The notes under the pieces are model-generated. The model did not search any database. It saw only the letters and a program-made list of their open reading frames with translations, and was not told the origin of the DNA. From Ophioderma brevispina (Eukaryota; Echinodermata; Ophiuroidea; Amphilepidida; Ophiodermatidae), in NCBI GenBank assembly GCA_023653785.1, contig JAMKCH010012538.1, positions 1 through 64,000 of the forward strand: 64,000 nucleotides of DNA. The letters run 5' to 3'. Position numbers and translations under genes: made by a program. This document shows, one piece after another, positions 60,616-64,000 of this stretch. Numbering within the stretch: the stretch's first letter is position 1; every line of letters starts with the position of its first letter.

Positions 60616-62479
60616 TGATATCGAGGGCTACGTGTTAATCAATACACTAAAAAAATCCCAATAGTATGATTTGTCTATGACTAGTCCTTAATTAGCGAGC
60701 TCTTACTCGAATATCTGCGCTTCATTCCGTTGAAACCTAACACGATACCAAGATGTATGACACCTAACTGGTTTGTACGACGTGTAAAATAACAAACGAA
60801 AATTTATTTTGAGAGTCAGTTGTTTGTTACGTTCCAATGGAACCCCAAGCACGACGACTATCCCGAAGGAAATTTTGCACAAACTTTATACCACACATTC
60901 ATTATATAGGCCATAGTGGCAATACAATTAAGATGCAATTAGAAATCCCACAATGAAACACGGAAATTACGGCTAACATCGTTATTGCAGCATAGTTATA
61001 TTAGCCTGGTCTTTCGCTTCAATTAACTTTTCAAATTCCCCAGTCAAACATATTATTTCAAGAAATCATTATTCAAAATTAATCCTTAATCACTACCTCA
61101 TCTACATTCCGTGGCATAATATGTGAAGGGCAGAATAAGACAAGGCAAGAATTGTAATATTATATTTTTTGCAAATATTTAAAGACTGGTTTCTGCGTCA
61201 ATATTGCTACTGTAGGTTAATATAGTGTTGCTCTATGCTGTAGTACAATGCGGATACCTTCCTTTGCAACGTGTGGGTAATAATATTGTGGCTTTCTCAG
61301 AGGGTTCCTTGGGGATTCATAGTCCATAGTATTTGTTAAAACTTCATGACATCAAGCTCTCTAACATTAGTGAAGAGGGTTAGGTTTTTGTTGTTTGTTT
61401 GGGGTTTGTTTGGCTTTATATGGTGTTTTTGTTTGTAATTTTGGGCAAGAATTGTATTATTGTTGGTTATCCCCTTCCTTGGATGAATAATACATTTGGG
61501 CTTCGGAAGAATGCTTGGCGAGGGACTCAATTTGGTCAAAACCCACCTTCTTAAGCTCTTCAGTAAATGTAATTAAAAGTGCAGTGGCCGATCATGTTTT
61601 TTTGCACTTCGAAATACTGTCACCATCCTACATGCACCTAGCTTAATTCCAAAGTTTTCAATTTAAATCCGGTTGTATAGGATATTTGAAAGAATACAAG
61701 CATATGTACAGGGTAGTAAAAAAAAAAAAATGACCCGGGTTTGTCCGCCATTTTGAGTTTTAAATAAAATGTGGTATCATCGAAAGCCGATTTCATTATC
61801 TTAATGTTGCTGCAAATATAATTTCAATCGGATAAGTCTGAGGCCCGCTAAGTCTTTTGAATCAAGTAGTCCGCTTTTTGTCCCCCTATCCACGGATTCC
61901 CATTTGACGCCCGGCGCCCAACTAAGCGAAGTACTCCACAAAATTGATAATGATATGATCTAGTGTTAGTCAAATAAAGTGGTATCATAATTTTGGCAAA
62001 AGCCAGTGATAATGGTAAGAATGCATTCAAACACTTGTTTTTTCCAAGATGGTGTTTATTTTGTTCTACAAAATAGACGTCTTTAAACCTCAGAGGGTGT
62101 CACTGATGCCTGTTCCTTAATATGGTATGATTCATTCAACTCCTCCAGAACCTGATACGTGTAGCAAGTTATTTTATTATTAAATGATTGTTAGTTAGTG
62201 ATGAGGACGTAGAAACGTAAGAGGGCATCGATGGTTAATTTTGACTGAATTTTGTGGGGTTAACAAAGTTCATTTATCCTGCACGTCAATAATGGTCCCG
62301 AGTTTCTTCTGGACACTGAATTTCTTCGCTGAACGCCTTCATTTTAATGTGATCCGTGCACAACAAAACCGACTACCTTGCTGCAAACGATGTAACTGGT
62401 CATCCCTAACGAGGTTCATGATCTTTGTCAGCCAAATTCAAGAGAATAAACTAAGCTTTAGATTATACCACCGCATGTC
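60616..62479. other. Intergenic DNA
   Basis: No gene recognised. T/G-rich strings (GTTTGTTTGGGGTTTG) near 61390. The open frames 61336-61539 and 62241-62567 have no motif. Confidence 0.4.
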
Positions 62480-62499
62480 CCAAGAAAAATCCCACATGT

Positions 62500-62930
62500 C
62501 CATATTAAATCATGCCGAGTTTTTAAAAATGGACATGAGTTTTTTCAACATGTCAAACTGGACATGATTTTTTTTCTCAACATGAGCAAACTCGACATGA
62601 TTTTTTTTTTTCCAACAAGAGCAACTCGACATATTTATTTCTCAACATAAGCAAACCGACATGGATTTTTTTCCACATACACCAAAACATCCTGTCGAGT
62701 ATTCCCCTCATGTTGAGAACAATCAGTCGCGAGTTTGAACTGGACGATTTATTCAACTCACCATAGGGTAGAGTGTCGGGAAGGGGTCGTGGTAGGTGAG
62801 AGGGCAAACTGGACATTAGCGCTGTAAACTCGACATATAACGCGCTGCACACTCGACATAAAGCGAGGAAAACTCGATACACAGCGCAAGAAACTCGACA
62901 TGGCGGGGAAGGAAAACTCGCCATACTCAA
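62500..62930. repeat. Periodic CTCGACAT word array
   Basis: CTCGACAT or one-mismatch variants occur at 62558, 62591, 62625, 62656 (spacing about 31-34) and at 62809, 62829, 62852, 62873, 62894, 62918 (spacing 20-24, mean about 22). Between the words the sequence is not conserved: T runs in the first block, GCGC-rich in the second. Read on the minus strand the second block gives short repeats of MSSF/CRV-type residues over a 118-codon open stretch (62577-62930). Confidence 0.65.
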
Positions 62931-63349
62931 TTGATTTTACGCCGGGAATTTCAAGTGAATTGTAATGCATGTGGCATTGAAGGACACTAATATGAATGGC
63001 TCTACTCGAGCATTACATGACGTACTAGCGTTTTTGACTGGCATATTAGTTCTCGCTTTTTAAAAAAATTAGACGTACAGTGACATGTTGTGAGGACACA
63101 CTATATAATCCGCTCAAATTCTAACATTCCATAACACACCTGCTTTATTTGTTGGCAACATGGCCGATCCCATCAACCCAGCGAGAAAAATAAGCAAAGC
63201 GTAGCGTTATGATTTGATCTCCTTTAAGGATCACCTGTACATATACCGGTGATGTTTTTTTTTTGGCATAACGGAAAAAAAATAAAAAAAATAAAAAAAA
63301 TAAAAATATTACATTATATCATTTGGCCACCAAACGGGGGTGTGTAGGG

Positions 63350-63393
63350 TGTGTTAAATAAATCTAACCACCCACTCTTCGGTAGACGAGGGT
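63350..63393. mobile_element. Right end of a piggyBac-like element
   Basis: CCACCCACTCTTCGGTAGACGAGGG matches (with changes) the right end of 12700-13459 and is followed by T-TTAA at 63394-63397. No left end was found within the window near it. Confidence 0.5.
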
Positions 63394-63397
63394 TTAA

Positions 63398-63947
63398 CGC
63401 AATATAAGCACGGTTTTGAAGAGCGCCCCAATTTTCAAAATTTGATATTTTTTGACCAACAGTTACGTTGGTGATGTTCTAGGAAAAAACTACTACCTGG
63501 AACGAGAATGCCACTCAAAAATGCGTTATTTATCATAAAATAAGCGATTTTGTAATAAGGATTTGGACATCCCAGATTGGAATTAACGCCAGAGCTGAAA
63601 AACTACGTTTATGTCCGTCCATGATGAATCGTGCCACCCTCGAGAAAATTAACCCTCTAACGTGATTTCCTGACCAGTGTTAAAAACAAATGGCATGAGC
63701 GTAGTAGAAACGTACATGGCGCGATTTCCCGGCTATTTCACATTGGAGGCCGTTTCCAGCAGCCGTTGATTATATTCGGGATCCGATTAATAAATTGCCA
63801 AAATTCCTTCGTTTGTGAGACACAGACATTTTCGAGCTTAACCATTCGCAGGTATGGTGATACTAGCAGGTACCAATGCAACTGTGTAAAAATCTCAATT
63901 TTTTGAAAAATTGGGGGCGCTCTTAAAAAAAATGTGCTCATATTGCG
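63398..63947. mobile_element. MITE of the GAGCGCCCC family, 550 bp, TTAA flanks
   Basis: CGCAATATAAGCAC ... GAAGAGCGCCCCAATTTT at 63398 is mirrored by AAAATTGGGGGCGCTCTT ... GTGCTCATATTGCG ending at 63947. Both ends are flanked by TTAA (63394-63397, 63948-63951). CACAGTTGCATTGGTA lies at the inner edge of the right arm. No ORF. TTAA flanks suggest mobilisation by a piggyBac-like transposase. Confidence 0.8.
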
Positions 63948-64000
63948 TTAACGTGAGCGGTAATGATCTGTATTAAAACAGTCTAACGATTACTGTACAA

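Noticed and set aside
62500..62930. CRISPR array
   Set aside because: The repeated word is only 8 bp, the spacing varies, T runs fill the gaps, there are no cas genes and the DNA is eukaryotic.
62577..62930. 117-residue minus-strand protein with Ser/Cys/Arg/Val repeats
   Set aside because: It is a translation of the CTCGACAT word array; frame openness follows from the word having no stop on that strand.
1..64000. tRNA, rRNA or Rho-type/intrinsic terminators
   Set aside because: No cloverleaf, rRNA-like stretch or bacterial regulatory architecture was seen on reading both strands. A covariance-model scan was not possible.

Overview
This window looks like gene-poor, AT-rich nuclear DNA of a metazoan, most likely a marine invertebrate. 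No operons, no dense coding and no intact gene are visible. Instead there are decayed non-LTR retrotransposons, Tc1/IS630-type transposase relics, many short inverted-repeat (MITE-like) elements, diverged tandem repeats, long homopolymers and one broken rhodopsin-like GPCR fragment. AGGTCA-rich tandem repeats and the mix of MITEs resemble what is common in echinoderm, hemichordate or cephalochordate genomes. That placement is inference and I would not name a species.

Layout. 1-12 kb: one weak candidate exon (about 1.97-2.19 kb), a 1.46 kb TA-flanked element with about 200-bp terminal inverted repeats (TIRs), a hAT-like MITE (4.2 kb), an AGGTCA-rich tandem repeat (6 kb) and a frameshifted DDE_3 transposase tail (8.1-8.5 kb). 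12.7-18.2 kb: a TTAA-flanked piggyBac-like MITE, then a 4.5 kb inverted-repeat structure. Its two arms carry the same roughly 165-bp tandem repeat in opposite orientation. They enclose a LINE relic, a hAT-like MITE and a broken minus-strand gene with EEADT and SPDT motifs. 18-26 kb: nested inverted repeats, a 38-bp perfect palindrome, the GPCR pseudogene (minus, 22.6-22.9 kb), a 240-bp-arm foldback element, and the best preserved LINE (plus, 24.3-25.8 kb; endonuclease, reverse transcriptase and C-terminal zinc-knuckle pieces).

26-45 kb: simple intergenic DNA with small tandem duplications, a minus-strand LINE 3' end (32 kb), a cluster of three full CRE palindromes (34.1-34.7 kb), a 1 kb direct duplication (35.6/37.4 kb) flanking a 93-bp near-perfect hairpin, a composite repeat (39.2-41.0 kb), and a 434-bp MITE (41.8 kb). 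45-64 kb: a Tc1-like transposase relic (45.4 kb), a second end of the mariner-like family (49.3 kb), a 140-bp foldback, a 0.9 kb A/T-only tract, a CR1/L2-like LINE 3' end (52.2 kb), five or more MITEs, a three-copy family with GAGCGCCCC ends (57.8, 60.4, 63.7 kb), and a 22-bp-period array of CTCGACAT words (62.5-62.9 kb).

Nothing here works together as a pathway. The unifying story is repeated insertion and decay of mobile DNA. The most unusual structures are the 13.6-18.1 kb element, the CTCGACAT array, and the palindrome at 21.5 kb that is built from the termini of a MITE family found elsewhere in the window.
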